DNA of 64,000 nucleotides, from the NCBI GenBank assembly GCA_038501625.1, contig JAZAYU010000008.1, positions 9,238,938-9,302,937 on the forward strand, written 5' to 3'. This stretch comes from Corbicula japonica. Taxonomy: Eukaryota; Mollusca; Bivalvia; Venerida; Cyrenidae. Shown here in pieces: positions 13,301 to 28,300 of this stretch. The stretch's first letter is position 1, and every line of letters begins with the position of its first letter. The notes below the pieces were generated by a model. That model made no database searches. It was not told the origin of the DNA and was given only the letters and a program-made list of their open reading frames with translations. The position numbers and the translations under genes are program-made.

Positions 13301-16300
13301 ACCAAATTTTGTCTTCACAGATGCTACCTATACAGCAATTTTCATCACAATATGTCATTCCAAACTAAAGTTATCGAGCATATACAGTTTTTCTATTTTA
13401 AGTAGCAGTGACCTTGACCCCACTGGTCCCCCACCAATACACCAAATTTCATTCAAGAATTTGACATGTATCTCGTGATGTTACACCTGTGTACCAAAAA
13501 ATGTTTCAATCTTTGAAGCCATTCTGGAGTTATCATATGGAAACCATTTTTCTATTTTTAATAACAGTGTCAACCTTGACCTTGAACCCACAGGCCCCAA
13601 AGCTGAACTCGACTTGTATGTTGTCATGTTACATCTATGTCCCAAAAAAGGATTATATCTGTGATGTATTACAGGAGTTATCATCCGGAAACCATTTTTC
13701 AATTTTAAGTAACACTGACCTTGACATTGAGCTCACCAGACCTTAAGTCGAACTTAACCTGTATATTGTGATTTTACATCTGTGTACCAATATTTTTTTT
13801 AATATTTGACTCCTTGCAGGAGTTCTTGTCTGAAAAGCATTTTTCTATTTATAGCAATAGCGACCATGACACTGACCCCACCAGCCCTAAAATTGAACCT
13901 GATCAATGGTGGAACTATTATTTCTTGCCCTTTTAAACATATATAGCACAAAGATTGAAACTGTCTTAAATTGTAATTACCTCTCTCCCGACCGCCAAAG
14001 TCCTGTCGACTTCGTTTTGCTGGTGGTCCAAAATCTCTTCTAAAATCAGGGCGCCGTCTTCTAAAAAAATGTCTCATCAAGTAACACTGCACCAACAACG
14101 AAAAACATTTCCTGCACTCAACAATATTTAAGTGTTGTTATTTTTGTATTATCTTTTATAAATACTTTGATTTTTAATTACAGCATGAACATAAGAACAT
14201 TCAACAGTGTAGCATACATCAGAAAGTTGCTTTTTAGAAAAATAGTTAAGTTTGGCCAGTCTGATAGATGTTTTCAGTGCCCAAGGTTATAAAACTGAGC
14301 ATGGAAACCAGCCTCAAATCTCAAGCATCTGATTGGCTGAAATGGCGACCAATCATAGTTTCAGCCAATCAAATGCTTAAGATTTGAGACTGATTTCCAA
14401 TCTTAGTTTTATAACCTTCAGCCCAAAGCTTGTAACATTCAATCAGTAATTTCCTGATTGCAAGCAAGTACAGCAACATTAACGAGCATTTCAAAGTGAA
14501 TATATCTTAAAAACATTGTACAGGTGTCTGCAATATGTCTGTACAAACAAGTCACTGAGTGTTGCTAACAAAATAAAAGTCTCCTACCAGTTTGACACCT
14601 TTTGAAATACTTCATCATATATGTTGCCATAGGAACAATATTTTTTGTCCAACAAATTAACTGAATTAGAAGGTTGTTTATGACACAAAGTATGGAATGT
14701 CTGCCTCCCTCTTCTTGACCATTTCAATACCTATTTTTACAGATACCAAGGTTCATGCTCTAAGCTTTTTTTTAGATATTGCAGGATAAAGTTTTACTGG
14801 TAGGACAGAAGTGACAAACAATTTAATTTAATTCTTTCCCATATTTCAAGATTTATCACTTTTTGAGTTATGCCAAAATCCTGTGTAGGTGTAGTTTTTT
14901 CACTAATTTTTTTGCCATAGCATCAAAAATTTTTGATGGACAAATAATAACAAGGAACAATATAAAGCCCTAAATAATCTCCTTGTAGCCCTCTAACCAA
15001 AAACCATGTTTTGTGAGCTAAGCTTGCATACTTTTTAAAATATTGCAGCATCCAGTTATTTCAGACCGAAGGAAAATCTACTTTCCTCTGGTGAAACTGG
15101 TAGGAGGGGCTGACATGAGGGCTTTGGACTGTCTCTTTACTCCATATACTGTAAATTGGTTTTATTGTATGTGTGAGGATTGAAGATCTGGATCTGAACT
15201 GTTCATTTATTGCTTTGAAATACCCTACTGTACCTATAGATATAGTGCAGATCCTGATCAGACGGCACACTGTTTGTCCATGCCATGAAAAGAGTATCTA
15301 TGGAGTAAAGGGTTAAAGAAAAGCAACTTTCAACTGTATACCATGCATCTATGACCACACATGTTAAGACTGAAGACCCTAATCACAATCACAATATTTC
15401 AGCATTGTAATTATATGGAATTGCGAATGAAATATACTGAACAAAAAAACACAGTAACTTCAATTTTTTTCAATTCTGGATCTTTCACTGGTAATCTTAT
15501 TTTGATCTCCTGGATGTGATCTTTATATTAATATGTTTTTGGACAATAAGGAGATTGAATAGCGTTAACTAACAAAATGAACATGTACTCCTATAGATCT
15601 TATGCAACCATGTATGACCAGCATATTTCCAGACCAGTTTGCACATACTCCACTATCCACTTTTATATTCATTATTTCTGACCAAGAAGCCAACAATGCA
15701 GATCCTAATCTGACTACACAGACAAGCAGGTATGAATCAACACTGGTGGCATGCAAGATGTAAGTTGTATCCACTAAGTATAGAGTTATTATTTTGATTA
15801 TTTTTTTGCTTTAAAAAATAAGATTTAAAAACGTCAACTTTTCTGATAACACAATCTCATTTTAACACCAATACCAATAGGAAACTGTCAGCTGGTTTGT
15901 TTATTTGTTTTCAAGTTTCTTTTTTTTTAAGTTTTCTGTTCAGTATATTTCATTTGATTAATGCAGGCATCTGTACTAAGGTAGAAAATCTTGTGCCTTT
16001 ATTTTTTTCACAGATAATGGATATTGATCAGACAGCCTTCAGAATAACGTTAAGTAGAGCCCTACTTCCATACTTGTCTCCCTTCAGTTTAAATATTCAT
16101 TACTTGATTGTTCATAAGTCTAGTAATTGTTAAAACAGCATGTGCAAATGAGGAAATCACATTTGACACCACGTATTGTTTTAGAGAAGCAAGAATTATT
16201 ATCTTAGAAGAAAAGTTTTGTAAACACCTTTTACTTCAATACTATCGCAATTTCCTCATTTACCAAGAAAACATATATAAATCTGAAACAAACAGAGGGC

Positions 16301-19300
16301 TTTCTGTATGTCAGTAACATTAAATTCATTCTTATCAAAACCAAATGTTATAATTCCAATAAGCTTTAAGTATTGTTCAAGGTAACTTGTACCTTGTATT
16401 TTAATGAACCTATCAGTAATTAGTTTTGGATAAGTTCGATCTATACGATGAAATTCAAGAATGATTTCAAAACACACAAAAAGTTCTCTGCAATGGCTTA
16501 CTGTGAAATCAAAGCTTGATCATCAGTTTTTGTATGGTATGTCCAACCTGTTCCCAAAATCGGGTAAAATTGTTGTAAATTAATAGGAAATCAATAGTTG
16601 GGTTAATTTCAATTTTAATATTATCACAACAGCTCTACATATTGTACAAATGATCAAACTTTGATGTTAAAAAAAATAACTCCGAACCATATGAATATTG
16701 TAGTACAACCTACCGTCATGTCACCAGTTCTCCCAGCAATATAAGAGCAGGGGTCACCTGGGGGCGCTCCTGGTCAGTTCACCAGTATTATAAATATCCA
16801 TGTGCTGGACATATATGTGACTAACTAACACAAGGCACAGTTTATATAAAGTTCACACACAGTCACATTGCAACAAATGTGAATGTGTAGATGATTTCAA
16901 ATAACCACACAAAAAATAAGGTCCACATAGATAGAGAAAAAAACAGAACACTAGTCCATACGGAGAAAGAAACCCGGTTGGTTGTCTTACACAAGCAACA
17001 GAATGTCCATTGCATAATTTCTTCAATAACCGTTTAATGTGGGTGTTAAGTCTTTTATCGCACGTTCTTCTTTTAAGTGAATTAAGTCCTTTTTAATTAC
17101 TGAACTACATGTGGTTATATTTTTTCAAGAACAGAGAAAACATTATTTGAAACGTCTCCTTAACTTAAACTGCATGCATTTCCACTTGCATTTTACTTTT
17201 CTTCACCACTTGCTTAAAACTATGTAAAGTCCTATGGTATTATTTTACAATTAAGTCCAAAATTAAGTCCCTCTTTTTTTCTCCTACTTTCGACACGACA
17301 TGGGACAATTTAAGTTCAAATTGCACATAACTCTGTCTTTGTTACAGAGCTCTCGGCAATATTAGCTGAATTTTAGTCCGTAAACTAACCATTAAATCGC
17401 TGTAAGGTTTTTATCCTGAAAGAACGCAAAAGTGAAATTCATGAAACAAAACCCACTGTTATAATAAAGTGCCAAAAGGTTCTATTCCATGCCTTAATAC
17501 TCACTACTTACCAAACATTATAAATCGGAAAATAGTAACCTTAATTAGGATGACTGGTATTTTAACAGAACCTCTATTTTAGTGGCTAAACAGTGGTATA
17601 GACAGGCCGCTTCATATCAATCAAGGAATTACAACATAAATTTTCACACTAGTAATTCCATTAATCAGATCGTTTCTACAGAGTCCAAAAATCAAGGATT
17701 CTAACCTAAAATCCCCACGCCCCCTGAAAGAATCTCTTCCTCGATGAGATCTCGAATTAAAATCTCCTCTTCTAGCACTTGAGCGTTTAGCTTCGCGCAC
17801 AATATCGTTCAAATCCACATTATCATCCGACGGGAACAATTTGCATAATGCTTCACCACATCTTGGCTCTATTTCCTGTAAAATAAGTAAATTGTTAGCT
17901 ATTAATAAGGATTTTATGGCAAAGGATGAAAAAAATTATGTAAATAACCAACACAGCAACAAAAGAACAGTCCTATTCTTTTAATAATCAAGCTAATAAT
18001 CTTTTAATTAAAAATGTTTCCATCACCAAATTGGAAGGGTGAAATCCTGAATCCCACCAAGATAAGAACTGTAAGGGATGTAATTTTAAAAGATTTTCTT
18101 CTTTAACAGATTGTTGGATTTGTTCAAAAGGTGATCATTACTCAAGAACATCTTTTTTGAATGCAGCTGAAAAAAATGCTCGTTTGAAACATTCTTAATA
18201 ATTTCTCATTCCTTAAAATGAGTTGTCCATTCACATTTGAAATCTATGTTGCTTTTGAAATTTAACTGCTGATCTGTGATTTTAGTCATGATCAGTCTGA
18301 ATGAAATTATTGTCGCTTGTTTATATATCACCACCTAACTTCAGTCAGATTTTTGTTCAAAAATAAATAAACAGAGCATTAGAGTGTGAACCTGTCCATC
18401 TCGTCCAATCTTTACTGGACGGTTTTCATTCCAGTTGTTGTGCAGGTGGGTTGTCTTTGTGAAGTCAAGCTCTCGCCTGAAAAGAATGCAAAATACAAAC
18501 ATACAATCATACAAATACAACAATCGTATGGTACTGCTTTTCTTCCTCAAATACCTGTTTCCTGAACTATTCTCTACTTTTCTTTTGGTAAGACCTTTTT
18601 AAGTTTTCAGGCCAAGATTATTTTTAAAGATTGATCATTTCTGGCACATTGTGTGCTATACATACACAGCAAATCACAGTCATTCTTCTGAATTAATAAA
18701 TTTCTATGCTGTCTGATTATTCCCTGTGCAAATGAAAAAAAAATCCTGAAGGTTAATCCAGACAAGAAATACTGGACCTTAATTGAGAGATTTTTCTTGA
18801 TTAAATTCTAAATCAGGATTGACACTACCACCAGCAACTTATTTCTACTTTCTGTAAAGATTGGCAAGTACAAATTATTTCCAACCTACCAACCATCAAT
18901 ATGCTGTTATGAAATAAAAAAAATTGTGACTGGATTCCGTTGTCTGGGAAATTGTAAAAACTCCATTTCGAAAATTGTCTTACCTGCTAATCCAATCCAG
19001 CTTAAAGACTCCACTGAGAGCTTTAGCACTGAGACCTGGAGGCAGCACCCAACGAATAGGTGGGTGATCCTTAGTGGAAGGTGCTGCTAGCCGTGCACAA
19101 CCTGCAATACAAGGGGTTTTATAACTTCAGACTGAACAGAAAACTACAACTACATGTATAATGCTTGACATCTGCTGAAGTACTTCAACTGGGACACAAC
19201 TGTTGTTCTGCAAGTATCTGGCAACCACAGGTGCCAGTCAACCAGAAGCAGAATCAGTAAAATCATGCAAAATCCTATCTCCAGTTATGCTCTGGCAAGG

Positions 19301-22300
19301 GACTGAACCCATAACCAGTTATTGTTAAATGTGCAAGCTGGCCTTGGTTATAAGAGTTTTCCGATCAGTCAAACTTTCACTTCCAAAATATACTGCAGAA
19401 GTCCATCATAGATACCCAATGCTTTATCATTTTAACAACACAATTTCATATCCAGAAAACATTGCATACTTAACAAGTAGTAAGATCCACAGAAGCAAAA
19501 CACTTAACAACCAACCTTGGAACTTTCCACTTTCTTTCACAGAAAACACAAGGATCACATTATCACATTCCTGAAACAAAGTAAAAACACTGAAATAAAG
19601 GTAACCGAGTGTCAGATGGTTAGAAGGGTGTGCAGCCAGACCGGGACACAATCCTGGGACCCCTAGTTTACAGGGCGAGTGCTCTCCTGGCTGAGCTATC
19701 TCTTCTCCCCAAATAGTGACTAGATTTTTACTGTTACTATAAGTAATGTCAATACAATTAACAAATATTATGTAAAACTACCATTCTCAATTTTCAACAG
19801 CTAAAAACATAACATTACCAAAAAATTTCAATGATGCCCAAAATTGCGCCATTTATACCACATGCAACAATCACAGGAAAATTCTACCCAGGCTTCAGCA
19901 AAGAAAGTCAATAACTATTTACTTAATGTTTATGCAATTATTTTTCTAAAACATTAGCTGAAAGGCACTTTAATTCTTCATACAGTGTGTATACAGCCCT
20001 AGAATGCATAACAAACTTCAAAGTTAAACCTACTTTGTAAGCCTGATTGAGCCTGGCTTCATTCTGAGGTGGGGTGGACCACACACATTTGGCTTTAGCA
20101 AGAGCCACATTTTCATGATTGTTACTCTTCACGAGGTAGTATCGGGCATTCTTGAAGAAGTACTTCAACTTCTTCTTCCGAACTGGAAATAAAAAACATT
20201 CATTTACTTTCTACTCTGTTTCTTTTCCATTTCATGAAAATATGAATGCAGAATGAATGCAGAATAGGGGTTTCCAAACCTTTCAACAGGCAACCAACTG
20301 TTAATAATGAATAGCTTATTTGTAAAAACTGTTTATGCAATTAAAGGATTCAATCATCATCTTTATCAAATTAAATATTTTATATTCTGGCCAAATATCC
20401 ACATGCTTTAATTTCACATTCCACACCCCAAACTAAGCTGAGATAAGAAGTATTAAATTATTGAAAAACCCATTCAATGTACTAATACTGCAACTGTAAA
20501 TGTGTGAAATTTGCCTTTCTCCTCATCATCAGCTGATTTCTTGCTGCCCTTGTCGCTCCCCTCATCTCCAGATTTATCATCATCATCGTCATCATCATCT
20601 TCTTCCTCACTTTTGTTCCATTCTATCGGGGAGATTGCACGTCCATCAGATGATTTTCTCTTCCTTGAGTTCTTTCCCTCCTCCTCACCCTCTGCTTCTG
20701 ATTCTACAAAAAATAATCATGATCCAGATCAATCAGGACCAAAGACCAGTCTTTATATAAGCCACTTATAATTGTTGAAATTGTTTCAATCTCCGAACTG
20801 ACAATTATGCTTGAAAATTTAAAATAGTCTCCAAGTTTTTATCTTATAACTTGGGAAATTATTTAGTGGTTTCCCCTTGTATTCATATGTGATTCCCTTT
20901 ACTTATGCAATCAAGTTCTTTTATTGTACATATTAATGTGCCTTTACATGCCAACAACAATGTTTCTGTAACACCTGTAAAAACTGTTACTGGGGTGTCA
21001 CCTACATGTAGGTTTCTATTCAGTGCACACAAGCTTTTTAACAAGCTAAAATATTATAAATCCTATTTCAAATGAAATGAATGACAATATGGCAAGGTCT
21101 CTGTTCTAATTATAGAGAATTGCTTTCCTGGACACGAGACTGAGCACTGGACCCCTGACATGGTCTGATAATGGACAAAGCCCAGGACCTGTTCAACCAC
21201 CGAGTCATGAGCTAGGTACTATAGTCTGGGAAAATATATCAGAGAGATGTTCTAAGCATATGAATGATAAAAGCGGATATTTCAACAACACAAAGTTACA
21301 AAAACCTTTCAAAAGAAGTGTCATCAGTCAACTTAAAGCCAGTGATCCAACTTGATTTCCAGGGACTTGTGCGACAGACAAGTTTGAATGTAGGTCATAC
21401 AAAAAGGAAATTTGACAGAAAGCTCCACATTCTTTTCATGCTGACCAGCAGATTTTAATTTATAACTTGTAACTTGTCTTCAGATCTTTTTCCTTTTAGT
21501 CCAAAAAGTGAATTTAAAGTTCTGGCTGGCAAGCTGTGGCAGTATACATTTGTACTTCCTCAACTAGATCTTTAGTCAGAATTACTTTCACAAACATCAC
21601 AATATCAGCTAACAATTCTTATTGTCTGGTCTTTCTAAGTAAAAATCCGCTTTAAGCCAATTGGTAATTTCTTTACTTTAATGCTAACAAAATGCTTATT
21701 TACCCATCTCTGATCCTCCCCCAGACAGAACATCTTGACCTTGATGTTCACTCGTCTCGCTGCGAGTATCAAACTCATTTTCCATCACTTCTGGGTTCAA
21801 GATCTCCTCAGACGTTTCATTCACATTACTATCGTTCTGCTCACTCTCATTGAGCTCACTGTTATTTAGGGATAACTCGTGCTCGGCTGCAAAGGCAATA
21901 AGGTGCTCTTTGGTTGCTGCTTTTGTTACTACCACACTACTGATTGGCTTTCAAATGGTTGGCTTCTTTTTAACATTCTATTTAATAATCACCCTTTTCA
22001 AGCACTGACTAATCAAATTTTCTTAATTTTTTTTGGGTTGATTGGACTCGTTAAGCGGTGTTTTGGACTTTATCAATAATGATTTTCTGTTGAAAGGTTT
22101 TTGACATGTAACTTAACCCTTCACTTCATGGGATATGGTTTTTATCACATGGGCCACCAGTGTAGATCCGTTTCACCCAGTTAGATCCTTATCAGAGGGT
22201 ATTTATTAGCCAGCTGATCTGGATCTAGACTGTTTGCCCATGGGATAAAGTCAATATCTCATGTAGAAAAGGGTTAAAACAAAATCTGGAAAAAGCCATG

Positions 22301-25300
22301 CATACAATATGACATGCAACAAATATCAAGAAAGTGTACACTGTCTTAAACTAGTTGCACTCTGTACCTATGGTAGACTTTTCCAGTTCATAATCTTGAA
22401 GGATATCAACAATGTCTGTCTCTTTAATCGAATCCTTTGATGACTTCATCAAATCCAAGAGCTCTGCCTCTACAAAGACAAAGCCTTGGATAAGAAGATT
22501 ATTGGTAGATTATTATCAGTGAAGAGACAGGACGTAAAAAATACTCATCTTTCAGGCTAACAATTAATTTCAGCTCCTGACATTTTTCATGTGGGGAACC
22601 ATAAGCACCATGAACTTTAATTTCTGACCAAAAGAACCTTCAACAATGTAAAAGCTAAGATGATCTACTGACATATTTGGCAGGTCAAATACATTTTTTT
22701 CAGTATCTATACATAGAGAATATGGGCACAGAGAATGATCCTAAAGTAAGTTCATAGTAAAATAATGCTGAACTAGGTTGCCCCTCCTCATCTCTATTTA
22801 TCTTGTAAAAGGAGCTCAACCATATGAAAGCCAACCAATGTGTCAGAAAAAAACCAGTATACAACAATACTCCTCAGAAAATTATTCTTAACCAAACACA
22901 TTCAAAGTTTGTATGCTTTTGGTTGTTTAACATTTGATATAGAAAAAGAAGCAGCTAAGAGTATCTAAAAACCTAGTACAACTGTATATAATAAATAAAA
23001 CACTATAAAATACACATGCACCCACATCTACATACAATGAAAAAGCAAAATATATTCTAGATCATTCTTTGAGATTGACCAAAAAACCCCTTAAAAATGT
23101 ATTTTATGTCCAAAGTAAATTTATAACATAAATAATAGAACTTTCTTGCATTTAAAATGGCAAACTGTAGTTTTTATCAAATGAATTAAGTCTGGTAGCA
23201 GCTCATAGTGATAACAGTTTTCATAAAAGAAAACTGCTACATTTTGTTTCACATTCCTTCAACAACTTAATTATTCTAATTCCTCAACAGATACTTCCCC
23301 AGGTTTTCAATCTCAAGAAACATCTTCACTTTTATTTAAAAAGTATCAAACTTGTAAATTTAATTTGTTTTGAACAATTCTTTACTGTCATTTTACTGTG
23401 TTTTCTTGTTTGAAGGTATTTCTGCCTATAAATTTGTATTTGTTGCATATGATTTCTTCTGGGGACGACAATGCATACACATGTAAACAAGGAGAACATT
23501 ACTCAAAATTAAAGGACTATTTTTTGTATGGAGTTTATACCAATGAAGGAAATACTATCAAAATATCTTCAATAAATATAGAGAAGTAGGAGTTATAAGC
23601 TAAATAAAATAGCTTTGACATGGGAAATAGTTTACCAATGCTTCAAAACCTAAAAAGTCTATGCTTTCAAACTAGAAAGAGGAATACAAAACTAAGCAAC
23701 AGGAACAGCTTGGAACAAGTAAATGTTCTGAGGGTTGAGTTAGAGTACAAGCTTGATATTGATGGATGTGCTTACCAGGGTCTGTGTTCGCCTGGTCTTC
23801 ATCTTTGTCTTCATCTGGTTCCTCCTCTTCTGTTTCCTTCTCTATCTTCTTACGTGCCTTTTTCTCAGTCGGACCCTTGGCACCTGAACAACACAAAACT
23901 TTGAACACGTTCATTTTCTTCTGCATGCAGAATCATTGAATAAAATCTAATCTAAGACTGCCAAGTTCCAATTCAGATTAACCTCCATTGATGCAACTTT
24001 GATCGCATGGGTGAACAGTATCACTTCTTTTTCTTTTACAGATAGGACTTTTTTCACATGGATTTGCCAGCTGATCAGGATATACACTGTTCACACATGG
24101 GATACAGACATCCTGAAAGTTGCCAGACCGAAGGACCTGTCTGGTAAAATTTGAGCCGGTCAGACTAGATTTCTCATGTTATCAGACCGAATGTCAGACA
24201 AAAATTTGAACTCCTTATACTTGCAAATAGCCTTTTAACATGTTTCGGTCTGACAGAATTTGTTTCGATCAGACAGATTTTCACATCTCATCTGACCAAA
24301 TGTCTGACACATATTTTCAACTTTCGGGAAGTCTGGGGATAAAACCTGTATATGTTATGGAGTAAAAGGTTAACTTTATTTGGAAATTTTTACACACACA
24401 CACACACAATAGCTGATTTGTCTTATCAGCATGTGTACAAAGTAACTGAAATGTACAGGCATTCTACAAGTAACCAAGTGCTGTATCACTTAAAGAAGGG
24501 GAATATATGTACTTACAAAAATTCTTCATCTAAGAACTTTTACAAAAAATGTTAGTAGGTAAGAAGCTCTTACTTCTAGTTGCTGTTCTTTTTGTTGGTG
24601 TTTTCTTTGATAGTGTCTTCTTTGGTCTTTTCTCGTCTGCCACCTCCTCACTTTTGGAATCATCTTGGTCCTCTAGATTATCATCTGCATCTATCTTCCT
24701 CTCCACTTCTTTTGTGGCTACTGCTTTCTTTGTTGCAGTTTTCCCTTTTGCCTTTGTTCCCTTTGCTGCAGCTTTCTTCTTGACAATTTTCTTTTCTGAA
24801 TAATCCAGAAGATAATATTTACGTACAGTTATGAAATAGTGTGAATTTTTTGTTATTGAATATATATACACTGCCCCTTTTTAAAGCAATCTGTATGGCT
24901 CATACTTACTGGTGAAATAAAAATGACATTACTTGAACTCTGTTTACTGTGCCATACCTATACTGAATGAAACACAAAGGCCACCTTAATATGGCACATC
25001 CTACACTATCAAATTAACTTTTGTCTCAAAATGTCAAGAATGGGATGTGTTGTCAATAAACTCACTTGTTGTAGTTGCTGCTGGATTGTCAACAGGTTCA
25101 CTCTCCTCTGTATTTAGATCATCATCGCCAGGGTTACCATCAAGAATGTCATCTAGTACATTTTCTACACCTTCTCCTGAAAAATGGGTTTCCAGAACTA
25201 ATGACCAACAAACTAAAATGGAACAATGCAATATTAGTTTCCTTCTCTGTTCATTTTTTAAGTATCTACACACAATGAAGATCTGCAAAATATGTATTAA

Positions 25301-28300
25301 AATGACGTTATTTATAAGAATGTTATACGTATGTGCAGGCTGATCTGGATCTACACTGGTTGCACATGCATAAAAATGTGTATATATGGAGAAAAGGGTT
25401 AAACAAAAATGTTAAAAACCAGTTATAAAATTCTGCTGTTTTATGCAGGCTGTCAAGTGACTTTCATCCAAAAAGTAGGAAAAAAATACGAACCATTTTG
25501 ATAAAGAAGTAGGAAAAAAAGTAGGAAAAAGAAGGAACTATTTCCACAAAAGTAGGAATACACAACAGTCTCAACTTCATTCTTTCCCTTACACACTACA
25601 CATATCATGATGCACTTCATCCAGCCGAGGCTCCAACACACAAGGGTTAGGGTTAGTTCTAGTTTATGACTGTGGTGTCCGAAGTCAAAATAGCAGATTA
25701 AATCATTTTATTATCAAAATGGCCAGTATGAATATCCATAGTTTATGATGTACAGTACAGCTCGGGTGTCTTTGACATTTTTCATTTTGATAAAGAAGTA
25801 GGAAAAAAAGTAGGAAAAAGAAGGAACTATTTCCACAAAAGTAGGAATACACAACAGTCTCAACTTCATTCTTTCCCTTACACACTACACATATCATGAT
25901 GCACTTCATCCAGCCGAGGCTCCAACACACAAGGGTTAGGGTTAGTTCTAGTTTATGACTGTGGTGTCCGAAGTCAAAATAGCAGATTAAATTATTTTAT
26001 TATCAAAATGGCCAGTATGAATATCCATAGTTTATGATGTACAGTACAGCTCGGGTGTCTTTGACATTTTTCACCCGTCCACTGCGTTAATAAATCAGTC
26101 CGGGTGGAAATTCACCGCAAATATGTCCTTCGGACGCGGCAACTTTCAGGTGATTTGCCGTGATTCGCGGCGATAATTCTGCAGTCATTCTCGTGTTCAT
26201 CGTCAGCAGTTTAGCTTCAGGGTCGATCGCAGGGGATCGCGGTGAAAAATCTAAAATGTATTTTTTTTATGTAAAACATTCTTTCTTTAACCAATTTGAA
26301 CGTAACATTGTATCAAAATAATGTAAAAATTTTAGTCGCGTAATCGGACGTGCCGATTCGTCAGCATTAAACAAAAAAACAATTTTCTTTGTTTGTGTAT
26401 CTTCTGTGAAAATATCGAGTTTCTTAATAAATGTAATAACTTTTTAATATAACAGAGCTTGATTTTATCACCGACGCCCGATTTTAGCAAACTGACATGA
26501 ATTAAATAATAACTTTTTTGAAAGTGCTTACCTGTCAACGTAAGAAGCTTGGAGTTAATTAATCCATATAAAACACCAATTATCAACAGCTTAGTTGATT
26601 GCCAAACAAAAAAAAATGACACACTACCCAATGACAAATCAACTCTTCACTGAACATTTTGAATGTAATGAGTAAGTCGTGAACACAAACATTGTTTATT
26701 TAAATAAAATTTGTGACAGGCATATGCTATTAATTTCAAGCATGTTTTGATTTTACAAGGCATGTTTTGATTATACAATGTACAACTCTAATTTGTTTTG
26801 AGCAATTTTTATTTTTTTGTTGAGAGTTGACAAATGAGTCAATCTGTTAAGAATAAAAAACGCCGACGTTTGATCAATAATTTTTTTTACCCAACATAAT
26901 AATTTTTTTGATCTCGGAAAATCAGTATTACTCGTCGGCGTTCTTTTTGAAGTGAATAAACAGAAGTGATGATGAAATATACAATGCTGATCACACAGGT
27001 GTTCAAACAGGTGTTGATTGCTCATAAATGAAGATGTTTTAGGAATGGATTGGGGAAAAATACTGACGAGATGGATTTTATACATGTAGCTAATGTACTT
27101 GGCTGTTATATTTTCACCGTTATTTATTTTCTCAACATGTTCGGAGTACTTAAGAAAAAGAATATTATATATTTATCTTTCATCAAAATAACAACTAAGG
27201 AAACGATAAGGTAAGAACGACACAATTTTATTCACTTTTCTCTCTCGATAATGATCTATTATGTCCAGTTTACTGTGTGTTTCAATCGCAATTATACTCG
27301 TATTTTAAATGACATTGAATTCCAATCTGAGGCGTAAATACTCTACTTGTCAATGAATTCTTTTAATTTGTCGTAAAATAATTAACCAATTTAATAACTG
27401 TTGTTCACTTTCTGCAATGACCGTGACAACATTCCACTTAGAAGCATAATAGGCAGCAATTTACGGGGCAAGTACAAAGGTGTTTATGTCAACATGGAAG
27501 GTGTGGAAAACTCCAGTGTTTCAAATAATGGACGATATATTTATGCATTGATCAAGTTTCAGATCTTTTCTCTCATACGAAATACGAACAACATATTTCT
27601 TTTTAAGTAAATAAATTCGGAAGAATGTCTTTAAATCACCGGTAAATCTTCACCGCGATTCGCGCTGATAAATTGCGGCAAATCACCGTGGTTTTCTTGT
27701 CAGGTGATCGCGGTGGCAAGATCGACGATCACCCGTGATCACCCGAAAAAAATTGGATGTCGCGCTGACAGTGAAACGCGGCGATGAGTGAAAAATGTAA
27801 AAGACACCCAAGCTGTACTGTATTCAAAATTTATAAGGATTGTTTATTACTTATTGTAATTATAATCTTAACCTTGACATTTATAGCTGCTTTTACCAAA
27901 AAATAGGCTAGTATTTTTCAGCATACCCTTTTTAAAGTTCTATAATGCCCTCAATTCTTGACTTATAAAAATAACATTGTTAGGCCTGTTAGACCAAAGG
28001 TTACATTGACAGCTGGAATTCTTATGAAGTGAGTACACTCATCAACATGAAATACAGGAATGACATCAACATTACTTTTAGAACACTCCTCAAATATTTA
28101 AAAACAAAATTAAATTTTTTTTACCCAACTGACAAAAAAGTAGGAATAATAGGAGTTTTTTGTAAAAATGTAGGAAAAAGTAGGAATGAGATTAAAAAGA
28201 AGGAATGAGATTAAACAGTAGAAAAAAGTATGGCTGCTTGAATGCCTGTTTTATGTGCCCACAACTACACGGTCTTCAGGATTTTGCAGCTATATTTTTA

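Larger units (their letters stand above)
5009..13980 (-). other. YTHDC1 intron 13 (repeat-filled)
   Basis: 9-kb intron between exons 13 and 14. It is almost entirely repeats: a small TIR element (5758-5960), arrays at 6841-8278, 8520-9330 and 9908-11281, a TIR element at 11492-11721, and an array at 12540-13880. Between 11722 and 12539 nothing is recognised. No coding exon is supported. Confidence 0.75.
14061..17705 (-). other. YTHDC1 intron 12
   Basis: 3.6 kb with a foldback element (14279-14424) and dispersed repeats (15061-15317, 15590-15740). The stretches 14430-15060 and 15780-17700 are AT-rich with no recognisable gene. Confidence 0.6.

Noticed and set aside
19617..19712. Functional tRNA gene
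   Set aside because: A- and B-box-like blocks are present, but stems have mismatches and there is no poly-T end in the right place. A SINE head or pseudogene is more likely.
24549..24803. Plus-strand open frames opposite YTHDC1 exon 3
   Set aside because: They are shadows of the Lys/Ala-rich exon on the minus strand, with compositional bias but no motif.
26332..26637. Candidate YTHDC1 first exon with a GACAG|GTAAGC donor at 26528
   Set aside because: The phase fits, but the leader is hydrophobic, unlike the family, and it lies inside a TIR element. The 32515-32542 exon fits the family better.
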